Assembly (NCBI GenBank): GCA_004335635.1
Contig: QAXH01006077.1
Location: 1 to 64,000 of the forward strand
DNA length: 64,000 nucleotides
Direction: 5' to 3'
DNA from: Chloromonas sp. AAM2
Lineage: Eukaryota > Chlorophyta > Chlorophyceae > Chlamydomonadales > Chlamydomonadaceae
The stretch's first letter is position 1. The number at the start of each line of letters is the position of its first letter. Below, in pieces: positions 50,201 to 61,351 of the stretch. The notes below the pieces were generated by a model. It ran no database searches. It was not told where the DNA came from and was given only the letters and a program-made list of their open reading frames with translations. The translations under genes were made by a program, and so were the position numbers.

Positions 50201-53200
50201 CCGCCCTTGCCCCCGCTGAGCAGTCCTCCCCGGACTGAAGGCCATGTAACAGCAACAGACGACATTGAGATAGGTAACGCCGGTATCTTGTGTGGGTATC
50301 CAAGTGATGCATGATATGCTTTTTTGACTTGGCAATGGTTGCAGGCAGCATGTGCACCTATTGAGGGAAATGCAGGCCAACCAGGCGGACACATGGCACC
50401 AGCAGCAGCAGCAGCTGGGCCAGCCACACCATCTCAGTCCAGCAGCAGCTGCACCGGTTCAGCAGCTCATGTCCGGAGCTGACTTCCCAGGCACTGGCCT
50501 ACTCCACCCTGAGGCGAGTGTGGCGATGAGCGGCCTGCTGGCATCCAGGGAAACATCAGCAAGCATGCCCATGTTGTGAAAAAAAGGCCTTTGCTGTGAC
50601 AAGTATCAACCAAAGCTGGTGTGCATTCTGCTGCTTCCTGATTGACCTACAGTGTGTGGCCCTATGGATTTGCATGCCATTCTAACATCCTATTGTGTGC
50701 AATTGTGTAGCGTGTATGGCTCATGTGTCGGCATGTGTTTGCATGCTGCATGTGCAGGCCTTGTTGGTGGCTGCAGCTGCATCACTCAATGCTTCAGCGT
50801 GGCTTGCCAGCATCGCCCGCCACGCCCCACCCATTCAACCACAAAACCAACAGATCAACTGCCAAACCAGCACAGCAGTTGCTCCTGAGCTGGATACGCC
50901 CCTAGCCGCTTTTGACAAGCTTGGGGAGGCGCACAGAAGCAGACTGTGGCAGCAGGCATTGCTGGGTCTGCACCATCTTATGGGGGTAGGTGCGCTGGCT
51001 AGCTTTGTGATTGGAAGAGGTATACCAGAGCGCCTGCTCAAGGGGTGTAGCTGCAAGCACTATCATCATACCATCATCACTGACAACATCATTGTCTCGA
51101 GGGCTAGATGCAGGTGATGGCGCAATGGCTCGATTGTTGAACACAGATGCGTGACCTGTTGTTTCCTCACACCTGCAGCTGCTGCTCAGCTGCAGACTAT
51201 CAGATGCGCCATGGCCTGGTCTGAACCTGCAATGCTTGGCTCAAACGTGCGCCTGCTTCTGCTGCTGCCCAGGCCTGCTCCGCTGCCACCGCTGAACTCG
51301 CGCTCTTCATATGTAGCCATGAGGAGGCCACTGCACTCCGCCATGCACTGCCAGCCCCAACCCAAGCCGATGCAGCACCACCCTATTCAACCAACCAAGC
51401 CGGTGCCCTTGCTGCTCCTGCTGATGCTGCTGATGGTGCGGTGGCAGTGACAGCGGCTCAGGTGGCAGTGACAGAGGCTCAAACTGCCCGTGACCCACGG
51501 CTGGCAGTCTTTCGCACACTGCAATCCACTGGGGCACACTCAGGCGCCAGTCCAACCAGGAGCCGCGTCCAACCCACCCACCTTGGCCACCCAGTTAGTA
51601 CCGAGGCTGCCACACTGCGGCCTCCTCCTGCCCTGGTCGCTGCCCGCCCTGGCCCTCCCGCTCTGCCCAGTGAATCACAACTAGCCCGTGCATGCAGCCT
51701 GGTAGCCCTGGGCATGACTGCTGCCACGGTGGCAGAGCAGGTGGTTGCAGACGTTATGGCGCTGGCCGCAACTGCTTCAACCACCTGCCCAACTGATACA
51801 ACTACCTGGCCTACCCGGCATCTACCCGTCGGCACGCCATTGTCTACAGGGACGCACCCCTTTGCAGCCCATGATGCCAACCGCGTGGGAATGAGCAATG
51901 GAGCAGAGGGTGGCGCAGGAGCGTTCACACCTACGAACCGGGGTATGTTGGATGCTCCCACGCGTGCTTTGATCCGCCAAGCCAAGGTGCTGTCTCGCAC
52001 ATCGACGGCCTTTGCCACTCGCAGGGATGCGCTTGTGGTCAGCATCACTGTGTCAAGCGCTCCCACCACTAACTCAACCCTTGTGCCACCACCACAATTT
52101 GACGCTGACACGCTTCAGCAGCGAAGTGCTGGGCCTAGTGCCAGTCACGCCCGGCTTCAACGCCAAGTGCAGTCTGTGCTGGCGGCCGCTATCCGGCGGG
52201 CTGCAGCACAGCCGCGGCCAGGTGCACCGCTGGGCAGGGGTGCCGCTCACTTGCTTCACGTGCTGGGTGTGGCGCAGCGGGCGGCCAGCCAGGGGCCCAA
52301 GGGCACAGGGGCGAACGCAGCTGCGGCAAGCCCCAGCTCTAGTCCAGAGGCGGAGGGTGGGAAGACGGCGGTGAATGCAGGGGAAGCAGGGTGCAATGAC
52401 GGTTCAGAGCCTGGGGTAGAAGAGGTGGGTGCGGCTGTGTGGGCACCCCGTCGACCCTTCACTTCCCAGCCACACGATATCCCTGGGGATCCCTTGGACT
52501 TGATGTTGGACCTGTTCGTGGATATTGGACCGGCTCCTGGGATGCTGGGCGAGCAGCTGACGGACGAGGAGTGCAGCGAGAGGGAGGCAGAGGAGGAGGA
52601 GGGGGAGGAGGATAGGGGGGAGGAGGTTGGAGCTGAGGGACTGAACAGGGGACATGGCAGCGCTGCAGCCGGAGAGCCTGTGGTGCTGAGTGGGGCGTTG
52701 ACCAGGCCAGAAACCGCTGCAGCCGTTTCCTTCCGGACTGGTGCAACCTCATCACGCGGGCCAGCTACAGAGGCAGAAACATGCCTGGCTGCCCAACCAC
52801 GAGCAGTGGTAGGGAGGAAAAGGCCAGCGGCCGAGCCAGCAACAGCAGCAGGAGGGAAAGCCACGGCAGTGCCACAGCAGCCATCAAGCAGTAGGAGCAC
52901 GCATCGTCCAGCCTCATCCTCTGACCACGTGCCTGCCCAACAACCCACCACAACTGCAGCAACCAACACAACAACTTCTGCAACTGCCCAGCGGAAGGCC
53001 GTTCCTAGTGACGCGCCGCCCCGCTGGGACCGTCAGCTGTCCTCGGAGCGGCGGCCTGCGCAGGCCAACTCTAGCATCACGGTGGCAGCAACGGTTTCCA
53101 ACTCAGTCAGCACAGCCGCCAGACGCACGCAAGGGCCGGCAGCAACAGCACGCACAGGCGGGAAGGAGAGTGAGTCACAACGCATACTAGCTCAGGGCAG

Positions 53201-55517
53201 CTCCTTTCTGACTGCCGCAGCAGCGTCCGTCAATATGATGCCCAGGCAGTCTATGGGCTCTGTCATGGCTGTTCCTGCACTTGCCAAGGCCCTTGCCCCT
53301 CGCAGCAGCAGTGTTGGCAAGGTGGCTGGTCCAGGCAGCCACATGCACAGCACTGCCACAGCTGGCCTAGGGAGCAGCAAGGTCAGTGCCAATGGCCTTG
53401 ATGCAGCGGGCAGTGGGAGCAGCCGTGGTGGTGCGGCCAGGGGCGGCTTAGATGTGAGAGTGGACGATCTGCCGCTTGCGCCCTCGTCGCCCGCTATTGA
53501 GGACTCGGCTCACGTGTGGGCTAGATCCAAGGCAACCAGCATTGACGCGCCCAAGGCTGTATCCCTCACAGTCGACCTCACTGCACATGACCCGAGCCGG
53601 CACGGACAGCCTGGCAGTGCTCTGGCCAGCGAGCTTGATTGCCCTGCTCTGCAGCAGCACCGGTCGGGAGGCAGAGGCAGGGCTAGCCGCCAGGATGTAA
53701 GGAGCGACGGTGGGCACTTGCAGGATGGACACAGCAGTCTGCAGCCTCATAGCACTACCACTGCCGCAGCCAGGCCGCAGCTGCCTAGCCAGCCGTTAGC
53801 AATGGCAGCACCTGCCGAGCTATCTGCAGCCGCCCAGCCAGTGCCAGTGCTTGCAGCCGGGTCTGTGCCTGCGCCCCGGCCTGTCAGCATTGCAGCAGCA
53901 GCGGCGTCTGCAGGCCGCCTGGCCGCTGCAGCCACCCAAGCCGCCCTGCCCAGCATTCAACCCCGCCCGCCACCTGCCTATGTGCACACCGCAAGCGCTC
54001 AAGTGTCACGGCCAGTAGCATCGGGTCCCACACGTGTTTTGACCCTGATTCCCCGCCATCCATCCAACAAAACACCTGCCGCCAGTGCTATAGACGTACA
54101 CCGTGAACCACAGTCCTCACTTCCTGCTGCGCCCAATGGTCTTGTGGTGCGACGGGAGCCGCCCGCTCGGGTGGTGGGGCGGGGCCGTGTGTTGCAGTCA
54201 GGCATGGCCTCGCCAAAGCAAGTGTTGCCTAGCCCGGCTGCCAGGCGCCGGAAGCGACAGGATGAGGACAGCAGCAGTTACTTGCTCGGGGGTGCGGCAT
54301 GGCTCCGGGGCAGCCTCAACGCGGCACACCTCCTGCACTCACCCGCCAGCGCAGTGGCCTCAGCCTCCCCTGCAACACTTGACCAACACCTGCGCCGTTC
54401 TCCCAGGCGCCCACAGCACCACCACCACCACCACCACAAGCATCAAGAGAGCACAGCACTTGCGGGTGACCGGGAGGATACAGGGAAGGCGTTGCACAAG
54501 GAGCTCGAGTTATCCAGTGATGGCGATGTACATGATTCTGGCAGTGATGACCTGCCGCAGCCTCCGGCTCCAAAGCGACGACGCGGACGGCCTGTCAAGG
54601 CTAAGCTACCACAACAGTTGGCAGAAATGCATGCACGACATTTTCATGGGCAAGAAAACATGAACACCGCTGGTCAGCATGTGCAGCTGCCACCCAAACA
54701 GCGACTAAAAGTTAAGCAAAGCCTGAAGATGGGAGCAGTGACAGGCAGTGCCTTAGCTGCTGAGTGTGCAGCCGCTGTTGACGTAGACGGTGATGCTCCA
54801 GCAGTTCCGCCGCCACCACCCATCAAGCGGGCTTCAGGGCGGCCGCCAAAGCCCAACCCAGCACCCGCCCAGCCTGTGTCGGGAGCGGCCTTGCAGCCGC
54901 CCTTGGCATCTGCCAGCAGACCCCCAATGACTGCAGGCGGGCGTAAGCGGCCGGCAGAGAAGGTCAAGGTTGCGAAGGGTCGCAAAGGCCACAAGGCAGC
55001 TGCACCGGAGGCAGCAGCGGTGGCAGCTGGCACATCAGTCTCAGTTGAAGGTCCAGCGTATGGTTTTCCGATCAACAATGCTTACGTGAGCGCATGTTTG
55101 GAGGAACGTGCAGTCGGTCGCGGCCCGGCAGCAAAGCGGCCCAATCGGAGTCGGGGTCGCTCGGTGCACAAGCAGGGGCCGGCGGATGGGAAGGCGGGAC
55201 AACGGAGCAGCTCCCGTGTCTCTTCCTCGGTCATTGGCAGCAGCACCAGCTCTTCACAGGAAGAATCCGACAGTGAGGGTGGAGAAGGTGGTTGGTCAGA
55301 CCTGGAGGACTTCATTGTGTGCCAACCTGGGAGAGATTACACTCAACTGCTAACCAACCGCTTCAGGGATTGTGGCGGCAGCACAACTGACTGCACCAGT
55401 GATGAGGGGAGTGATAGTGATGGTGGTAAGGGTAAGGGAAAGCGGGCTGATGCACTGGCACAGCGACGGTCTGCACAGCCCAAGCCGGCACGCACAAAAG
55501 GCAAACGAGCTACATGA
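41239..55517 (+). CDS. Giant helical-solenoid protein with AT-hook tail, tentatively FANCI/FANCD2-like
   Basis: Exons read: 41239-41343 (ATG), 41501-41755, 42116-42558, 42786-43399, 43586-43851, 44110-44605, 44861-47305, 47598-47787, 48329-48959, 49340 to about 49770 or later, 50758-50985, 51273-55517 (stop TGA). Phases close from exon 1 to 8 and from 9 to 10. The 8-9 junction (phase 2 against 0) and the stretch 49770-50757 are unresolved, so one or two small exons are missing or misplaced. The product is about 3,400 residues. The N-terminal two thirds alternate Leu/Ala-rich amphipathic helices (such as VATELLLEILQQI and WMLCLRALLRVAEG), typical of an alpha-solenoid, with long low-complexity inserts. 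The tail has an acidic block (near 52575-52640), a poly-His run (54418-54440), a canonical AT-hook PKRRRGRPVK (54570-54599) and a weaker one, KRASGRPPK (near 54825). Helix order resembles FANCI, the DNA-crosslink-repair clamp subunit, but this is from memory; another nuclear HEAT/ARM protein is possible. Confidence 0.6.
50008..50010. other. Three-base N gap
   Basis: Three unresolved bases in a GC-rich run inside the part of the solenoid gene whose exon structure is unclear. A length error here could be the reason the frame fails to join the next exon. Confidence 0.9.
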
Positions 55518-57684
55518 CCTCAGTGGTAGATGGTGCTGACGTGGTGTGAACCACTGTTGTTTGAACTCAACAGCAGATTGCTACGACAGTTGTCTCAACA
55601 GCACAATCTGCAATTGCTGAAACAAGCATCACGGAGACTGCTAGTGCTTTGACATGCATCTGAGCCCAGTGCTGCGCATTGTTAAACCCATGTGCGTACG
55701 TAACTGCCAAGCAGCTCTCGGCTTTTATAATGTTTTCCTCATTGCAAAACACTGCGTTTGAGGCACTTGTTCTGTCATTGGACGTCAAGCAATGCGATGT
55801 GTACAGTTGTATACTGATGCGTCGTTTTTGTTCAGCAATGTGCCCTGGCTACAATGGCCAATTCCCAACGGCCAGTGCATAAGTAGACTCCATTCTTTAC
55901 ACGAACCATACGTTATGATAGACACACGTCTTGCTTGCACAGGCTTGCTGGCCTGACGGTGCACAGACGCTGTGTTGCCATTAGTGTATTGCTAGACGGA
56001 CCTTGTTTAATCCTTATTTTTTATCGAGCAAGGCTGCAAAGGCTTGTCTGGCTGGTCCGATGGGAATTGCAATTGTTGCCCAATGCGTCCAGGAGCAAGT
56101 TGAAGACAACATGGATGTCCTGTGTTGTGTGGAGATCAAATGTACTGAACGCAAACGCTGGCAAGCCATGCCTGAGACAGGGATTATATGCGATCTGATT
56201 GATTGGGTGGATGTAATGTGGGTCCAGCTATACGCACACTGCCAGAAAGGACTTGACCTGGTTGGTTTCCGCAGCAGGTCTAGCCCAAGGTGGACGATCG
56301 CCATGTAGCTTTCCCACACACATGGCATCACCTGCTGAGTTGCACCTGCATAGAGCCAGTCACTGATCATGAGCGAGTGCCACTGGTGCAGGACCTGGTT
56401 AGTTGACGACAGTTCCTGAATACTCACTGCAATTCTGCATCATTGAAAATAGCAAGAATTGTAGCTAAGTCCAACTCAAAGGGACCAAGCTCAATAACCT
56501 GCCACACGTCAAGGAACAGTCCGTGTTTGCAAAGTCCGGGATAACCAACGCACATGCGGGTCCATCGGAGTTGGGAATCAGGTCAGAAGAAAGCCTCAAG
56601 GGGTTTGCGGACAGGCTTCTATCGCCGTGTGGTCACTGGTCACCACTACGGTAGCTTAGCTTAGCCCTGTAATTGGCATAAAGCTTGATTGATTTGTTAC
56701 ATCAGGGGAGCCGTCAAAGGACACGGGACGGGATGTGTAACGCCCTGACCTCCCCTGAGCAAGGAAGGAGAAGAAAGGCAGAAACAGAGGCAGAAATAGG
56801 ACCAAAGGCAGAAAAGGCAGGAACGAGCAAGGCATAAAGGAAGGCAACCAGCAACGAAAAACAGGAACAGAGCACAGTGTCGTGCTTTGTAGCCGCTGTT
56901 GCTTTGTAGGCGCTCTGGGACACCTACACGCCAAGTATAATAGTATGAGCCCGAGACCTGCTACTGTCCAGCTTCCATGCAACTGTTTTGTTCCGTCACC
57001 TTGGATGTCTCGAGGCAGAATGCCGGTTACGATTCCCATAGCAATATCATCGCAATGAACTGATCTACTTAGGATTGCGACCCCTCAGAGTTATACGAGG
57101 CGGTTACTGTTATGCCAGCCACTGTTCATGACTTGCATGTTTGCTCGATTAGTCATCGCGGTCATTTGGAGAACATCGCACTATGAACTATGAAGATTCT
57201 GGCGCGTGCTTGATCAATGGCAAGAGTGATTGTTGTGATAGCCGTTCTTTATTCCCGGGCCTCCTGGCCGCAGCCGCCTGGCTTGCACCAGTCTGGCTGC
57301 TGGCTTCGTTAAGTCGATATCAAGCTTCATTTGCACAGATCAAAGTACAGCCTGTAAGATTGCTGCATAAGTACATCGAGTCTTGATCCAGCCGATGCCT
57401 CTGGCCAGCCCGCTAGCCAGTGTCTTCACGAAGGCCGGAACTCGATCCTGCCGACACCTGCAAGCCTACTCCCGCCTAGCCTCAAGACAGGTGTGTATTA
57501 AGGCCTAGAGCCACGGATAACTGAATTCCCCTGAATTTATCGCCTAGCGGCTTCATGACTGCGCAACTCCAGAACCTCGTAGCTCGCTAAGCCAGCAGCC
57601 AGACAGCGCACGTCCACCAGCTGTAGGACGCGGGGGTGGGTGAACTACGGGATAGACCGGCGCTGGTGCAGCACTAGCCTGGAT
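55518..57684. other. Gene-poor stretch with a possible LTR-like segment
   Basis: No supported gene. Near 56730 a TGTAACGCCC start is followed by a purine-rich stretch. TGTAACxCCC is a common LTR 5' end among chromovirus-type retrotransposons, but no matching second LTR, primer-binding site or target duplication was found. Open frames at 56003-56308 (plus) and 56656-57039 (minus) have no domain support. Confidence 0.3.
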
Positions 57685-58281
57685 CTACGGGCACATAGAC
57701 TTGGCGAGCACTGGTTTGCGCAGGGCGTTACTAGCCCATGCACTTGCAAACCAGACGAACCAAATGTGCTCTACTGTGGTAGGCCCGGCAGTGTTAGGAA
57801 CAAGAAGCAGGCGATCATGCTTGCGTAAGTTGTCTAGCCACTGCTGGCGGGGCACAGGCGCATGTGTGAAATACGTTGAGGGTAACAATACACATACCAC
57901 ACTGCCTGCATACTGGCAGAACAGGGGCAGCAATACATCAACCAGAAACGGCGGGAACCTAGTGATCATGGCCTCCGTAGTAACTTCGTGCAAACCTTGA
58001 AGGCGCACAAAGGACTGGGGCTGAGTGTAATCAAAATGGAACGTCGCCTCGGTGGCAGTACTAGGATCACTACTAGTGGGATCAAAACCCAATGTCACCA
58101 ACTCAGGAGTAATAGTGGAAGAGCTGCTCACTGGGTCAATAATACCCGTAACCACAGGCAAGGCAACCGCGGCCAGTAACTCTGCAACATGTGCTGGCAT
58201 GGGCTTAGGTAAGGACAGCTGTGCAGGCTGGGCCGCACAAGCTAACCGTTCCACACACTGTGCGATAAATTCATGTGTCAA
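57685..58281 (-). pseudogene. Open frame resembling a retroelement or methyltransferase-like fragment (weak)
   Basis: A 198-codon open frame without an ATG at its 5' end (it opens at TTG), so it is an exon or a fragment. The most protein-like part is FPPFLVDVLLPLF followed by SVVCVLLPSTYF and QQWLDNLRKHDRLLLV. A PPF motif, then a hydrophobic strand and a basic helix, is the spacing seen after the (N/D)PP(F/Y) motif of DNA adenine methyltransferases, which occur in some algal mobile elements. The preceding Asn/Asp is replaced here by Phe, and no cofactor-binding motif is visible. It may be a decayed mobile-element piece or an unrelated gene. Confidence 0.25.
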
Positions 58282-61200
58282 GAGAAATCACTGTCGTTTG
58301 GAACAGGCGGTTCCACACGGTGTTCTAGTATCAGACACAAAAGTTGTCCCAGAACTGGCAAACTTTTTTTTTTGTGACCGTTGTATCAGTATGTATTCTG
58401 AGGTGCGTGCACCACGTTGCTAGAACACAGCAGCTAATGCTTAAGGCTGTTGATAGGAGATTAGGGCTCCCATCTTACATAGTAAATGGAGAGACCCTGT
58501 GCTTAAGCAATATTTGCAAAAAGATTATCGCCTGATTTGCCGACACTCTGCTCTTGTTTTTGAGTGCCGTAGGGGTATGTAGGCGATTATGCCTGTGTTA
58601 TCATTACGAAGTCTAGACGAGCACTATTAAGTCACGACAACAGAACGTGCATGCAAAGCGGGTTAGGCCAAGCGCGTCAAGCAAGGTGCCCATTGCACTG
58701 TGGATGCTAACATATGCTAACATTGCAGTGGCGGCATGGCAACTTGCATGAGACTTTGGTACACTTACAGTGGGAGATGTCAAGTGGCAGTATGGGTTCT
58801 GATCTTGCAGTGGGGCATGTAAACTGAGCGCGCACAGGGGCAAAAGAAACTCAACTCCTAAACAAAACCACCAAGGCTTCTTGAGCACTAGAGCTTCCCA
58901 TGGGCCAGTCTGACGAGTATTGTATTGACACGAAAGGCCCATGGGCAGACATTCCTGATTATGGTGAAGTATCTCCTTCTGGCCGTGTGTTGCTGTAAAG
59001 TTGCATGTGGGGGTGTGGGCCTGGCAGTTTATAGATATGATTAGATTGTTGGATGTGACGATGACATACGCGATGAACCTACTTGTGGGCGAGAGGGTTG
59101 TGTGTGATGTGGAGTGGGTGTGGGTGTGGGTGGAGAACTGTGATGTGGAGCGTGTGCGGTCCAGCTGACGTATGCAGACGGCCTGTCGCCGGAAGGTCTT
59201 GTGGGCGCTGTGGGTGGGCTGGCGCCAGGTGACCAGCGAACTGCCAGTGCCGGGCTTTCCGGAGTACGCTGCAGCCTTCGCCATCGCCTTGAGCGTGGCA
59301 CGCGCAACGGTTCGCTGGACCACGTTCGATGTCATCATCCACGCGCTGTTCAACTTGTCCTGTTGGGTCATGACCATCCCGGCCTGCCCGTCTCGCAGCG
59401 GGGGCTGAGGCGAGCTGGCCAGGGTTGTCAGGCGGCTGTCGCTCATGCCGCTGCCTGGGGTGCCTTGCAAAAGGGCCGCGGCGGCGTTCTGGACAAGGAA
59501 AAGGTGCTCATCACATCAGCTGACTTCTGGCAGGTCTGCCTGGAGGTAGGCCTGCAGGAGATGTATGGTCAGCAGGCCTTACCACAGCAGCAGGCCTAAA
59601 CCTGTCAGAGCACAGCAATATGGCTGTGGCATACACAAGCAGACGTTGCGCACTACTGCGTTGCTTGCCCAGAATTGCTGAACCGACCAGTGTAGCACTG
59701 TCAGCTGCAACTGCTGTCGGTTGCCGTTTGAGTGCACACCATAAAGCACGTCCAACGCAAACATCAACTACTTGCGCAAATTACAAAATTTTCTCCTAGT
59801 AAAGGGAATCCTGACCGTGTCAGCAAGGGGTGATGAGGCCCTTGTGGCCATCACCCCACAGAACGCCTTCCGAACCCAGCGTCGTTTGCCAGGCCTCTTC
59901 TTTAACTTTAAGGACGCCTGCAACTGGTTATGCATTTGGTTGTATTAAAGGTGCCAGGCATTGTGGAGACTGAAGAGGGCTGGGGTTTGCACTGACACTT
60001 GTATGATCATGTGTGATGGGTGACTGAGCCGCAGGTGAGCAACCCAACCAATGGTATGCTTGTAGATAAGCCCTACAGCCACTCATCTGAACCATTCGGG
60101 GCATCTGGAGCAAGGTTGGGTCCGTGCTGATACTTAGCGTTAGGTTGTTTGGATTTACTTCAGATGCCGGACCGACAGTTCATGAAAATGAACTTCAAAA
60201 GCTCGCGATGCTCAAGATGCCTCAGATATAAACACACCAAGGAAGCCGGGGAGCATCATCCGAGGGCCATCTGAGGGATCTGGAGTACATGTCTGAGCCT
60301 GTTTGTAAGCAAAGAATCTTGGCATATCTGTAGTACATCTGAACCACCAGTAACACTTTCTTCAAGGAGGGACTTTGCAACCAGAACAAATTATCAGTAA
60401 TGCAATGCAAGCTGGTGGCATCATCATCATCATCATCATCATCATTACATGGTTTTTCATGGTTCAAACCACAGTACTGCAGCTAGACACAGTATCTCTC
60501 CAAGAATTACGCGCCTGACAATCGTGAAGCCAGGAAAGCTCACTGGTAGCAGAGTGCAAAGTACGAATGTCATCACTAGCAACACGGCTCCAAGGTTGAG
60601 AGTGGGGCACCCCTGCCTCTCCTTGCTACAGCCTGCTGGCCCTCTGGGGCTGGAACTGTTGCAAAAAGCAAGCAAAGCACGCTGGAGGTACTGGCATCAG
60701 ATTGGGACAGAGCAATAACAATTATATCAAACAGAAAGGGATAGTATGGTCAGTTTACGGTTCACACAATCACGCATGCCAGACGAGATGCCACTCTGTG
60801 TACCTCCTACGTAAAGAGTCTATGCTCGCACAAGATCAAAGTCGAACCTTGTACAGACGTCAGTCTTTCTGTAGCATTCTATGGGCACGATACACGTGCC
60901 TGCTCAAAAGACACTGCCATGCTTCTCCAAGGGCGGGTTGCATACCAGAGGACCTTGCACATCATCAAACAGTGCTCCTCAGTCACAGCATTTTCACATC
61001 TCCTTGCCTTCAAACGACATGGAGCGTGGAGTAACAGATGAGTGGAGCGCGAATGTCAATTAACATTAACATGTCAAGTTATCAACTGAACTAATGTTAT
61101 TCAAACATGCTGGTAGATTGGCGTGTTACTAACAGGCACGTGTGTTATCAACATGTTAATCGGCTTTTTCCATTAACACGTCCAGAAATCGCGTTTTCCA

Positions 61201-61351
61201 GATGGCGCTGACCCCGAGTTGGTGAATGTTGAGCCGCCGATGCGTCTGAGATGAGTTTCCTGCCATGAGCATACATAAGTAAGTACATGATGGTCACACA
61301 CAGCTATTATTCGAGCAAAATTCCAAACGCCAAGCAAGCACTCTTAGCATG
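58282..61351. other. Gene-poor stretch with one candidate minus-strand exon
   Basis: Around 59505-59160 on the minus strand, a GC-rich open frame follows a good acceptor (pyrimidine tract then CAG at about 59500). It reads through RTVARATLKAMAKAAAY and TWRQPTHSAHKTFRRQ, ending in a CACACC-rich low-complexity tail. No convincing donor or family was found, so I leave it as a candidate exon only. Elsewhere the region is AT-richer, with a CAT microsatellite (60419-60445) and no supported gene. Confidence 0.25.
60419..60445. repeat. (CAT)n microsatellite
   Basis: About nine consecutive ATC/CAT triplets in intergenic sequence. Confidence 0.85.
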
